Both the position numbers and the translations under genes were made by a program. A model generated the notes under the pieces. That model was not told where the DNA came from. It saw nothing but the letters and a program-made list of their open reading frames with translations, and did not search any database. Positions 1-7,576 of a stretch of DNA of 37,690 bases are shown here, piece after piece; the first letter of the stretch is position 1, and each line of letters opens with the position of its first letter. Where the stretch lies: the NCBI GenBank assembly GCA_020532365.1, contig JAJBBL010000052.1, forward strand, positions 1-37,690, given 5' to 3'. The DNA comes from Candidatus Cloacimonadota bacterium. GTDB lineage: Bacteria; Cloacimonadota; Cloacimonadia; Cloacimonadales; JAJBBL01.

Positions 1-62
1 TACTTTAGTTCTGGATTTTGAGTTGATATATCCTGCAGTAGAGTCGTAAAATTGTTCTTCAT
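1..62 (-). CDS. 5' end of a leftward gene, cut by the window edge
   Basis: Read on the minus strand, an ATG at 62-60 opens a frame that stays open to the window edge and encodes about 20 residues beginning MKNNFTTLLQDISTQ. An AGAGGAAG ribosome binding site lies about four bases upstream, which is good evidence for a real start. The protein is too short here to assign. It is divergent from the rubrerythrin-like gene at 409, so the two share the 63-408 intergenic region. A stress regulator would fit such a position, but nothing in these residues shows it. Confidence 0.6.
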   Translation of the reverse strand, partial: MKNNFTTLLQDISTQNPELK

Positions 63-408
63 AATACTTCCTCTTTTTTTCTATTACACTCTAAATGTAA
101 CGCAAGAAACATTCCAATTGAGCGGTTTTGCTGAAGATTGTTGATAAAAGTGGCTGAAGAGCTCCAATGGTATGCCGAATTTTACAGTAGTTACTCTATT
201 GAAAGTCAAGGCGGCTCATAGCAGCCTACGAGTATGCTCCTTACTTGTCCCTTAGATGAGGGTTGCTAAAATCGAGTTATTGACTATCTTATTTGGTGGA
301 ATGATTTGAGAGAAGTTTTGCTTATATAGCTCTTTCAAGCATAAAAAGCTTGACTGGAATCGTGATATTTCAATAGTCAAAAGATAACTAAACGGAGGTA
401 GTACCAGA
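63..408. other. Intergenic region between divergent genes, no gene seen
   Basis: This 346-base stretch separates two divergent starts and should hold both promoters. A TTGACT at 350-355 with AATAGT at 372-377 (16-base spacer) is a weak promoter candidate for the rubrerythrin-like gene. Its GGAGGT ribosome binding site is at about 394-399. Short open frames here have stops and no ribosome binding site. Bases 224-243 resemble one arm of the palindrome at 16967-17017. Confidence 0.5.
224..243. repeat. Possible degenerate copy of the palindrome arm found at 16998-17017
   Basis: Twenty bases here match the right arm of the 16967-17017 inverted repeat at 17 of 20 positions (differences at 232, 236 and 242). 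The opposite arm is not present, so if this is a related repeat it is a half-site or a decayed copy. Chance similarity found by deliberate looking cannot be excluded. Confidence 0.25.
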
Positions 409-867
409 ATGGATAAAGAAAAGATTAAAGAGTTGATTGACATAGCAATTGAGAGAGAAGAAGAGTCTTACGAGTTTTACTCAAACGTTGCGACTGTTCT
501 GGAAAATCCATCATTGAAGCAATTATTCACTGAACTGGCTAATGAGGAGATAGGACACAAGAATTTCTTACTCAATATTTTAGAAAAACCAGATGCTCAC
601 GTTGTTATTAACGCTCCAAAGATTGACTATAAGTTGGCTGAGCAGGTAGAGCTACCGAAGCTTTCAATGAGTATGAAGCCAGCAGAAGCTATTGCTTTGG
701 CGATGAAGAAAGAGTTGCAAGCTGCGGAATTTTATCAAGAATTAGCAGCCAATATGTCTGATGAGAACTTAAAAGCATCTGCTATTAGTCTTGCCAATAT
801 GGAGTTAGCTCATAAAACCAAACTTGAGAAGGCATACGTAGACATAGCCTATATAGAAGCATTTTAA
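409..867 (+). CDS. Rubrerythrin-like ferritin-fold diiron protein (no rubredoxin domain)
   Basis: A 152-residue, all-helical protein of the ferritin-like/rubrerythrin superfamily. Two repeated helix pairs carry the diiron ligand pattern: a Glu cluster at 17-19 followed by EFY (22-24), EExxH at 46-50, then E102 with EFY (107-109), and ExxH at 132-135. Such proteins usually reduce peroxide or hold iron in the cytoplasm of anaerobes. The C-terminal rubredoxin domain of classical rubrerythrin is absent, so an external electron donor would be needed. The ATG follows a GGAGGT site at good spacing. The gene ends 12 bases before the unusual tRNA and may be cotranscribed with it. A distant paralogue lies at 11538. 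The family call is firm; peroxidase versus iron-storage function is not settled. Confidence 0.85.
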   Translation: MDKEKIKELIDIAIEREEESYEFYSNVATVLENPSLKQLFTELANEEIGHKNFLLNILEKPDAHVVINAPKIDYKLAEQVELPKLSMSMKPAEAIALAMKKELQAAEFYQELAANMSDENLKASAISLANMELAHKTKLEKAYVDIAYIEAF

Positions 868-879
868 TAAATTAGCTGT

Positions 880-974
880 CGAGAGGATGGGACTGGTGTC
901 TCAGCTGGTCTGCAAAATCAGTAGCGGGCGGATAAAACCGTCTGTGGCAGGTTCGATTCCTGCCCTCTCAGCCA
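880..974 (+). tRNA. Selenocysteine-tRNA-like tRNA with a cysteine (GCA) anticodon
   Basis: The fold is a full cloverleaf. Acceptor: 881-886 pairs with 964-969, and position 1/72 would be a C880-A970 mismatch. D arm: 889-893 with 898-902 (six pairs with 888-903) around a four-base TGGT loop. Anticodon arm: 905-909 with 917-921, loop CTGCAAA, anticodon GCA at 912-914. Long variable arm: seven pairs, 925-931 with 938-944. T arm: 947-951 with 959-963, loop TTCGATT. G73 is at 971 and an encoded CCA at 972-974. A tight D-loop on a six-pair stem plus a long variable arm is the hallmark of bacterial tRNA-Sec. Against E. coli tRNA-Sec as I remember it, the anticodon loop differs by one base (CUUCAAA to CUGCAAA) and the T arm is nearly identical. 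Normal bacterial tRNA-Sec has an 8+5 acceptor/T branch; this one has 7+5. It is clearly tRNA-like; the amino acid it carries is uncertain. Confidence 0.9.
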
Positions 975-1027
975 GTTTTGTCCTTAAACCGATCCAATCA
1001 TAGAAGAAATAAAATCGGAGGCTAATA

Positions 1028-1444
1028 ATGAAGGTAGAACATTATACAGAGACCCTATTAGAAGACGTTACTGTTGAAGGTTCTAAGGGTTGTAAAATCA
1101 GATGGCTAATCTCGCAAAAGGATATGGCCCCTAATTTTGCTACAAGAATGTTTGAGGTAGCCCCTGGTGGGTTTACTCCATATCATACACACAATTTTGA
1201 GCATGAGGTTTACGTTTTAGAAGGAGAAGGGGTATTTGTTACAGAAGAAAAAGAATATCCTTTCAAAGCGGGCTATGTTCTCTACGCTGATCCAGGGATG
1301 AAACATCAGTTTAGAAACGCGGGCGACTCGACACTTAAATTCTTATGCATCGTTCCTATAGAGAATCCAAATCCTATTATAAAAGAGGAAAAAGAGGCTG
1401 AAAACCTTAACCCGTTTGCATCAGAAGAGGTTAATGACTGTTAG
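1028..1444 (+). CDS. Small cupin-domain protein
   Basis: A 138-residue single-domain cupin. Motif 1 is visible at about residues 47-69 (glycines, then HTH, then Glu and the closing glycines) and motif 2 at about 82-97, with a His in the GMKHQFRN segment. The HxH, Glu and His pattern is the usual metal-binding set of the cupin beta-barrel. A charged Glu/Lys-rich tail follows the barrel. Substrate and reaction cannot be read from the sequence: small cupins include isomerases, dioxygenases and sensors. The ATG follows a GGAGG site at 1017-1021. The gene lies 53 bases after the Sec-like tRNA and 44 bases before the aminopeptidase. It contains three Cys codons, including the last sense codon. Confidence 0.85.
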   Translation: MKVEHYTETLLEDVTVEGSKGCKIRWLISQKDMAPNFATRMFEVAPGGFTPYHTHNFEHEVYVLEGEGVFVTEEKEYPFKAGYVLYADPGMKHQFRNAGDSTLKFLCIVPIENPNPIIKEEKEAENLNPFASEEVNDC

Positions 1445-1488
1445 TCAAGCTTTGGTATTAAATAAACAAACTAATAAGAGGTAAAGAA

Positions 1489-2559
1489 ATGGACAAAGAT
1501 TTAAAGAAGTTTTTTACTGATCTGGTAGATGCGCCAAGTCCGTCAGGGTATGAACAGCCTGCACAAGATGTATACCGTGCGTTTGTTAAGCCTTACGCTG
1601 ATGAAGTTAAGACTGATGTACACGGCAACGTAATTGCCCTCCGCAAAGGTAAAGGGAAGCTTAGAATGATGATCTCTGGGCACGTTGACGAGATCGGCTT
1701 TATGGTTAACTATATTGATAATGACGGATTTTTATACGTCAAACCAGTAGGTGGAATTGATCCCGGTTTGTTACCAGGCTTGAGAGTTAACGTCTACGGA
1801 CATAAAGGGGTGGTCAGAGGTGTCTTTGGTAAAAAGGCTATCCATATGATGGCTCCGGATGAGCGAGAAAGGGTAGCAAAGCTTCACGACTTATGGATCG
1901 ATATCGGCGCCCCTAACAAAAAAGAGGCTGAAAAAAGAGTCGCTATCGGTAATGTAGTAACCTTCTCACCAGGGATGGAAAAGCTCTATAAAGACGTAGT
2001 TATGACCAAAGCGACCGATAATAAGGTTGGAGTGTTTGTTGCGGGTACTGTTCTAAAACACCTGGCGAATGAAGATATTCAAGCTAACCTTTATTCTGTA
2101 TCATCCGTCCAGGAAGAGATCGGAATCAGAGGTGCGAGAACGAGTGCTTACGGAATAGACCCACACGTTGCTATAGCTATTGACGTTACATTCACCTCGG
2201 ATCATCCAGGTACAGACAAAAAACGTTACGGTGATATAGCCATCGGTAAGGGACCTGTAGTGGCAGTTGGACCTAACATCAACCCGAAAGTATTTGAGCT
2301 GGTCAAAGAGGCTGCAACGAATACTAAAATTGAATACCAAATTCAGGTAGAGTCGGGAGCTACAGGGACTGACGCTAATGTTATACAGGTAAATAAGAGT
2401 GGTGTCGCAACTGGTCTGGTTTCAATTCCGAACAGGTATATGCATTCACCGAATGAGGTTATTTCGCTTAAAGATCTCGACGATACGGCATTGCTTATCG
2501 CTGAGTTTGTTAGACTTATCGACGATAATACCGACTTCATACCGAAAGGTAAGATCTGA
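1489..2559 (+). CDS. M42 family metallo-aminopeptidase
   Basis: A 356-residue M42 peptidase (glutamyl/deblocking aminopeptidase, FrvX/TET family), a cytoplasmic dizinc or dicobalt enzyme that trims N-terminal residues from peptides, usually as a large tetrahedral dodecamer. The ligand set is visible: H65 and D67 in GHVDEIG, bridging D177 in the ATDNK segment, catalytic E209 with E210, D232, and H319 in the YMHSPNE segment. Length is typical. The start ATG has an AGAGGT-type site just upstream. Its stop lies 9 bases before the NatA ATG, so the two are probably translationally coupled. Peptide specificity within M42 cannot be told from sequence. Confidence 0.93.
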   Translation: MDKDLKKFFTDLVDAPSPSGYEQPAQDVYRAFVKPYADEVKTDVHGNVIALRKGKGKLRMMISGHVDEIGFMVNYIDNDGFLYVKPVGGIDPGLLPGLRVNVYGHKGVVRGVFGKKAIHMMAPDERERVAKLHDLWIDIGAPNKKEAEKRVAIGNVVTFSPGMEKLYKDVVMTKATDNKVGVFVAGTVLKHLANEDIQANLYSVSSVQEEIGIRGARTSAYGIDPHVAIAIDVTFTSDHPGTDKKRYGDIAIGKGPVVAVGPNINPKVFELVKEAATNTKIEYQIQVESGATGTDANVIQVNKSGVATGLVSIPNRYMHSPNEVISLKDLDDTALLIAEFVRLIDDNTDFIPKGKI

Positions 2560-2568
2560 TAGCACTTG

Positions 2569-3339
2569 ATGATACAAGTCGAAAAACTAACAAAGACTTT
2601 CAAAAATAAAAAAGGGGAAGCGTTTAAGGCGGTAGATAACTTTTCGTTTACTGCTAAGAAAGGTGAAATAGTATCACTGTTAGGGGTGAACGGAGCTGGC
2701 AAAACAACTATGCTCCGGATGCTATCAACAATCCTAAAGCCTGACAGTGGCGACGCTTACCTCAATGGATATAGTATCAGAAGAGAACCCGGTAAGGTTA
2801 GAAGCGTTATCGGGTTTCTTTCTGGTGATACAGGACTATACGGGAGACTTACACCTCGCGAAATATTAACCTATTTTGGAAGACTCTACGACGTTCCCGA
2901 CCCAGTTATAAAAGAACGTATCGCTGAAATGGCGGAACTGTTAGATATGAACGAATTTTTGGATAGAAAAGTGGACGTGCTCTCTACCGGGATGAAACAA
3001 AAAGTGTCGATCAGTAGATCTATTATTCACGACCCACCCATTATGATTTTTGACGAACCTACCTCAGGTTTAGACATCCTTACCGCTCGGACTATCGTCT
3101 CCTTTATAAATAAATGCAAAGAGGATGGAAAGTGTATCCTCTTTTCGACACACGTGATGAGAGAGACTGAACGTATCGCCGATAAAGTTGAAATGATTCA
3201 TAAAGGGGCTGCTGTGGCAAGTGGGTCTTTGGAGGAGTTACGTTTAGATACTGGTTTCACCGACCTAGACGACATTTTTGTCCATTACGTTAACAAAGAA
3301 AATATCCTGAACGAAGAGATTAGAGAGAATGAGTTTTAG
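2569..3339 (+). CDS. ABC transporter ATP-binding protein, NatA/CcmA type
   Basis: A 256-residue ATPase. Walker A is at residues 39-46 (K45), the ABC signature LSTGM at 138-142, and Walker B with D162 and E163, followed by the D-loop SGLD and an H-loop His in the STHV segment. The closest kind is NatA, the ATPase of Na+-efflux or ABC-2 exporters. I prefer the ATG at 2569; an in-frame TTG at 2566 would add one residue. No strong ribosome binding site precedes it, consistent with coupling to the M42 gene. The 3' end overlaps the next gene by 11 bases, so the two form one transporter with the membrane subunit at 3329. Confidence 0.92.
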   Translation: MIQVEKLTKTFKNKKGEAFKAVDNFSFTAKKGEIVSLLGVNGAGKTTMLRMLSTILKPDSGDAYLNGYSIRREPGKVRSVIGFLSGDTGLYGRLTPREILTYFGRLYDVPDPVIKERIAEMAELLDMNEFLDRKVDVLSTGMKQKVSISRSIIHDPPIMIFDEPTSGLDILTARTIVSFINKCKEDGKCILFSTHVMRETERIADKVEMIHKGAAVASGSLEELRLDTGFTDLDDIFVHYVNKENILNEEIRENEF

Positions 3340-5356
3340 TAAAGTCCTGGTCGTTTTTCGTAAAGAGATGCTCGATCTGTTACGAGATAAAAGAACGATA
3401 TTCTCTTCGATAGTTTTACCAATTATTCTTTATCCCATCTTGATGATCGGGTTTAACTCCTTGATGTCCCGCCAGACTATTAAATTAGAAGAGCAAGAGG
3501 TTATCGTTTATGTCCTCGATAATGTTGAGAATGAAAACTCTTACTTTTTCTTAGAGAACCTCAGAGAGACTAAAGGGATCCAGATTTATCAACAGACTGA
3601 AGCTTACCAGATGCTCTTCGACGAAAAGATCCTGCAGGCTATCATAACGCTCGATGAAGAGCCTTTAGATAATGAATATGAGCAGCTTAAGGTAACTATT
3701 ACCTATAGCGCTGTGGATGAAAAAAGTGAGCTTGCCTATAATCAAACTACTAAGTTTATTCGTGGACTTAGAGAGCAATTGGTGGGGAAGAGGCTGCAAG
3801 CTATTAATATCTCGGAAAATGTCCTGAAGGTAATCGAGGTGGTCGATGATGATATTGCCACTGGCGAACAGACCTTAGGGCTGATCCTTTCAAAAATATT
3901 ACCCTATTTCTTGATTATTATATCTATTAGTGGTGCCGCTACCGCTGCAGTTGACCTCGTTGCTGGAGAGAAAGAACGTAAGACGTTGGAGACTATACTC
4001 GTCAGCGCTGCTAAAAGGAATGAGCTTGTCTTTGGTAAGTTTCTGTCGGTCATAACGATTTCAATTGTCACCGTAGTGTTAAACCTGCTCAGTATCTTCT
4101 TCTCGTTCAGACATATTATGTCGCAAGCGGCACTTGATACCGTTCCGATTAGTATACCCATCGGCAATATTCTGTTGATTATGAGTATAATGCTACCGAT
4201 GATTATCCTGTTTGGCTCGGTGATTTTCTCACTTTCGACCTATTCGAGGAATATGAAAGAGTGCTATAGTTATACCCAGCCGATAATGATAGTGGCTATG
4301 CTACTCTCTCTGATTGCGGCGTTACCCGCTTTTGAGACTACTTTTGGGCTCACCCTGATACCTGTTATTAACGTCTCATTGCTAACGAAAGATATTATGC
4401 TCGGTGACCTCAATATTTACCATTATTTAGCGACGCTACTGTCGACTTGTATCCTGGTGGCTATTGCGATTTTCATATCTATCAGACTGTTCAATAAAGA
4501 AGGTGTGCTTTTTAGAACCGTTGAAGAAGGATCAATAGTCAAAGATAAAAAGGGTAGATTCAACCCGCTTAACCCCTCTTTTGCGTTCTTGTTCTTCCTG
4601 TTTATTGTCCTGCTCTTCTACTATTTAGCAATAAGCTGGCAGACCGAAAACTTGGAAGTTGGATTAATCAAAACCCTTCTACTCCTTGTCTTGCTACCTA
4701 CTATACTCGTTATTAAATTCGGCAAACTTAGCTTGAAAGAGACTTTGAGCATAAGATGGACTAATCCGCTTAACTATCTGCTCGTGTTACTGATTTCAGT
4801 ACCCTTTTTCGTGATAGTAACCCATATAGCTCAACTAATTAACTTTATATACCCCTTCCCTGAGAGCTATTTAGAAATGTTCCAAAATATGGTACTGTTT
4901 GAAGGGAAAGGGGCGTGGTACACCTTCTTTATAGTAGCCTTACTGCCCGGTATAGCTGAGGAAGTAATGTTTAGAGGCTACTTTATTCAAGCTTTCAAGA
5001 GCAAGAATATCTGGATTAGTATCGTTGTCAGTGCGGTACTGTTTTCCCTACTACACCTCGATATCTTTAGGTTTATACCGGTAGCTCTGCTCGGTATTTG
5101 GCTCGGCTACTTGTTAGTCAAAACAAAGAGTATTTTTGCCCCTATGTTAGCCCATATAGCTCACAACGGGTTAGCACTTGTCGTCAGTAATATTGGGGAT
5201 AAAATACCCTTCTTTGAGCTAATGGTCAAAGATGACAATCTGGCCTGGTGGACTATTTTACCAGCTTTAGCGCTTGCCTATGTGTTAGTAATTCTCTTTA
5301 ATAAACTGAATAAAGGTAGTGAAGAGTTCGCCACGGAAAGAGTTGTTGAGAGATGA
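3329..5356 (+). CDS. ABC-2 (NatB-type) permease fused to a CPBP membrane protease
   Basis: A 675-residue membrane protein in two parts. The first 400 or so residues look like a NatB/ABC-2 permease: one membrane helix after KRTIFSS, a long extracytoplasmic domain, then a helix bundle. The VAGEKERKTLETI segment after the first bundle helix is the typical ABC-2 coupling motif. The C-terminal part is a CPBP (Abi, type II CAAX-prenyl-protease-like) intramembrane metalloprotease with EExxxR at E544, E545 and R549, H576 in the LHLDIFR segment, and the last motif with H609 and H612. The start overlaps the NatA gene by 11 bases, so ATPase and permease are made together. Substrate export and proteolysis (of a peptide or maturing cargo) could be linked. 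This fusion is known in several phyla, but its substrate is not obvious. Confidence 0.88.
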   Translation: MSFSKVLVVFRKEMLDLLRDKRTIFSSIVLPIILYPILMIGFNSLMSRQTIKLEEQEVIVYVLDNVENENSYFFLENLRETKGIQIYQQTEAYQMLFDEKILQAIITLDEEPLDNEYEQLKVTITYSAVDEKSELAYNQTTKFIRGLREQLVGKRLQAINISENVLKVIEVVDDDIATGEQTLGLILSKILPYFLIIISISGAATAAVDLVAGEKERKTLETILVSAAKRNELVFGKFLSVITISIVTVVLNLLSIFFSFRHIMSQAALDTVPISIPIGNILLIMSIMLPMIILFGSVIFSLSTYSRNMKECYSYTQPIMIVAMLLSLIAALPAFETTFGLTLIPVINVSLLTKDIMLGDLNIYHYLATLLSTCILVAIAIFISIRLFNKEGVLFRTVEEGSIVKDKKGRFNPLNPSFAFLFFLFIVLLFYYLAISWQTENLEVGLIKTLLLLVLLPTILVIKFGKLSLKETLSIRWTNPLNYLLVLLISVPFFVIVTHIAQLINFIYPFPESYLEMFQNMVLFEGKGAWYTFFIVALLPGIAEEVMFRGYFIQAFKSKNIWISIVVSAVLFSLLHLDIFRFIPVALLGIWLGYLLVKTKSIFAPMLAHIAHNGLALVVSNIGDKIPFFELMVKDDNLAWWTILPALALAYVLVILFNKLNKGSEEFATERVVER

Positions 5357-5382
5357 GTCTCTATTAACCCTTTTTGTGAACT

Positions 5383-6135
5383 ATGAAATCAAAACAGAGT
5401 AAGACTAACTATCATCAAACTGAAGGGATTGTCCTCAGAAGACAAGTCTACAAAGAGACCTCTCTGCTCTGCCACTGCCTTACCAGAGATTATGGAATCA
5501 TTACTATTATTGCTACCGGGGCAGTTAAAGAACAAAGCCAGTTTACCGGCCTACTCGAGCCATTCAATCAACTATCGTTAGACCTGTATAAAACAGCGAG
5601 ATCTGAAATATTTAACCTTAAATCGGCCGGGTTGATAAAGATACACTCAGAAAAGAGTAACTATAAAACAACGCTGCTTATGAGTGCAGCTGTCGAACTT
5701 TTCTTGCAAATTGACTTCACTGACGGTGATTCAGAAGATACCTATCTCCTTCTGAAAAACTACTTTGTCTTCCTGAAAGACTCCCCTTACAATCAATTTC
5801 TACTCTTTATTAGACTCGCCTTACGGACCTTGCAGTATATCGGAATACCCTTGGAACTATGCTGTCACAAGTGTGGGAATAGTGAAGTGATCTACTTTGC
5901 GCCACAAGAGGATGCTTTTTTATGTGAGAACTGCACCGATAGACGGATGAGCGACTTTTTACTCTCTATCGATAGAGATGCTGTAGCTTCCCTTAGAAAC
6001 GTCTATAACTTGAAAAATGAAGACCCAGATCACACGAGTGAGGCTATAGTGCTCGACTTCAAAAAAATCTTGTTGACACATCTCGAAAATCACTTTAATA
6101 AGCGGTTCTATTTAAAAAGCTTAGAGGATTATTGA
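5383..6135 (+). CDS. recO: DNA repair protein RecO
   Basis: A 250-residue RecO: an N-terminal OB fold (about 1-85, beginning with the characteristic EGIVLRRQVYKETS segment), a helical middle, and a zinc-binding module with CxxC at C161 and C164 and again at C181 and C184. RecO works with RecF/RecR to load RecA on SSB-coated gapped DNA and anneals strands. It lies 26 bases downstream of the permease gene and three bases before the nucleotidyltransferase gene, so it is probably in the same transcript, though there is no functional link to the transporter. Length is normal for the family. Confidence 0.92.
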   Translation: MKSKQSKTNYHQTEGIVLRRQVYKETSLLCHCLTRDYGIITIIATGAVKEQSQFTGLLEPFNQLSLDLYKTARSEIFNLKSAGLIKIHSEKSNYKTTLLMSAAVELFLQIDFTDGDSEDTYLLLKNYFVFLKDSPYNQFLLFIRLALRTLQYIGIPLELCCHKCGNSEVIYFAPQEDAFLCENCTDRRMSDFLLSIDRDAVASLRNVYNLKNEDPDHTSEAIVLDFKKILLTHLENHFNKRFYLKSLEDY

Positions 6136-6138
6136 AGA

Positions 6139-7494
6139 ATGAGTCTGTTAGAGAATAAGGGAAATGATTTCGCTTCATACAAAAGCGATGAGGTCAATCT
6201 TAAAGATAGACTGGTAAAACAGCTACCTTCAAAAGATGTTGAAATGCTTGTTAATGCCGGTAAATTAGCCCAAAATATGGGGGTTAAATGCTACCTCGTC
6301 GGAGGGACTGTGAGAGACTTAGTGCTTAAGAAAAGATGCTATGACATCGATCTTACAGTTGATGGGGATGGATTGGCATTTGCTGAACAATTTACAAAGT
6401 TCTATGGCAAAAGAATGAAATCGTTTGCTCAGTTTGGGACTGCATTTGTAGTGCTTAAAACAGGTAAGAAAATCGATATCTCAACATCGAGAACTGAAGT
6501 TTATACCTCGCCAGGAAGCTTGCCAAAAGTTAAATACGGAGAGATAGAGTATGACTTGTATCGACGTGATTTTACCATAAATAGTATGGCTATTAGCGTT
6601 AACCCTGAAGATTTTGGCCGTCTGCTCGACTTTCATTCAGGAGTCAAAGATCTGAAAGCCAAAGTTATAAGAATACTTAACGACCAGAGCTTTGAAGACG
6701 ATCCCCTTAGAGTGCTTAGAGCCATTAGATTTGAGCAAAGATTAGGTTTCGACATAGAGAATAGAACAAAAGAACTGATGATGAAGAGCATAGAGTCTAA
6801 CTGCCTTAAAACTGTCTCGGCTGAAAGAGTTTATACAGAACTAATCGTCTCGACTAATAAAGGGGATGCTGCTAAATTTATTACCAGGTTGAGTGAGTTA
6901 GGTATACTGAGACAAATACATAAGTCTCTCTATTTCGACGAGTTAAAAGCAGAGCAGGCTAAAGAGCTAAGTAAGCTCCTTGAATGGTTTGTTAAAGAGT
7001 ATCCTCAAGACAAAATAGAGAAATGGTATCCTTTCCACTTAATCCTGTTTTCCGGACTCCCTAAAGACATGCAGACCTCCATTGCGAAACAGTTGACTTA
7101 CCCCAGTAACTTTATCAAAAGTATCAGTAAAATTAAGCTGTTTCTTGATAAAATAGATAGTGGCGAACTGAAAGATAGTACAGATGGAGAGTTAGCCCTT
7201 AAGTTATCTGGTCTACGGATAGAGGATGTCTTATACCTGTTAGCCGTCGTCAAAGACGATGAGCTAAAAAGTAGATTACGACACTATTTGACTCACTCCC
7301 GATCAGTCTCTCTTAGTATCAACGGTCACGATCTATTAATGATGGGTGTTACGCTTGGTGCGCTTATAGGGAGTATATTGCAAACATTGAAGATACAGAA
7401 GATAGATGGCAAGATTTCCAATAGGGAAGATGAGCTTGAACTTGCCAAAAAGATGGTAGATGACGACTCAGATTCAGCTACTAACTTAGAATAA
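6139..7494 (+). CDS. cca: tRNA nucleotidyltransferase / poly(A) polymerase family (CCA-adding type)
   Basis: A 451-residue class II nucleotidyltransferase. The catalytic core shows VGGTVRD at 54-60 and the metal-binding D69 and D71 in the YDIDL segment, then the RRDFTINSMA motif and the DDPLRVLRAIRF neck motif. Class II enzymes add or repair the 3' CCA of tRNAs; poly(A) polymerases and split CC- or A-adding enzymes look almost identical, so the exact activity is inferred. The Sec-like tRNA at 880 has its CCA encoded, so the enzyme may act here mainly in repair. No HD domain is evident in the C-terminal third, which is helical. It starts three bases after the recO stop. Confidence 0.85.
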   Translation: MSLLENKGNDFASYKSDEVNLKDRLVKQLPSKDVEMLVNAGKLAQNMGVKCYLVGGTVRDLVLKKRCYDIDLTVDGDGLAFAEQFTKFYGKRMKSFAQFGTAFVVLKTGKKIDISTSRTEVYTSPGSLPKVKYGEIEYDLYRRDFTINSMAISVNPEDFGRLLDFHSGVKDLKAKVIRILNDQSFEDDPLRVLRAIRFEQRLGFDIENRTKELMMKSIESNCLKTVSAERVYTELIVSTNKGDAAKFITRLSELGILRQIHKSLYFDELKAEQAKELSKLLEWFVKEYPQDKIEKWYPFHLILFSGLPKDMQTSIAKQLTYPSNFIKSISKIKLFLDKIDSGELKDSTDGELALKLSGLRIEDVLYLLAVVKDDELKSRLRHYLTHSRSVSLSINGHDLLMMGVTLGALIGSILQTLKIQKIDGKISNREDELELAKKMVDDDSDSATNLE

Positions 7495-7519
7495 TTATGC
7501 TTATATTTGATGCTTTTCG

Positions 7520-7550
7520 TTGACATAATGATGACTACATTTTTTATATC
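7520..7550 (+). promoter_or_regulatory. Candidate sigma-70 promoter for the ABC exporter gene
   Basis: A perfect TTGACA (7520-7525) is followed by TATATC (7545-7550) with a long 19-base spacer; TTTATA at 7543-7548 gives a 17-base spacer but a poorer -10 box. It lies in the 82-base gap between the nucleotidyltransferase gene and the exporter, just ahead of the latter's AGGA site. Confidence 0.4.
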
Positions 7551-7576
7551 GAAAAACGAATAGGAATTGCCCTCAG

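Noticed and set aside
138..221. Short frame with a rubrerythrin-like look (AEELQWYAEFYSS)
   Set aside because: It is only about 27 codons, has no ribosome binding site and no second motif. The EFY resemblance is too short to call a gene remnant.
252..443. Minus-strand open frame over the start of the rubrerythrin-like gene
   Set aside because: It overlaps a clear gene and its ribosome binding site on the other strand, and its protein is low-complexity hydrophobic.
880..974. Ordinary Ser, Leu or Tyr tRNA with a long variable arm
   Set aside because: The anticodon loop with T33 fixes GCA, and the four-base D-loop on a long stem does not fit those tRNAs.
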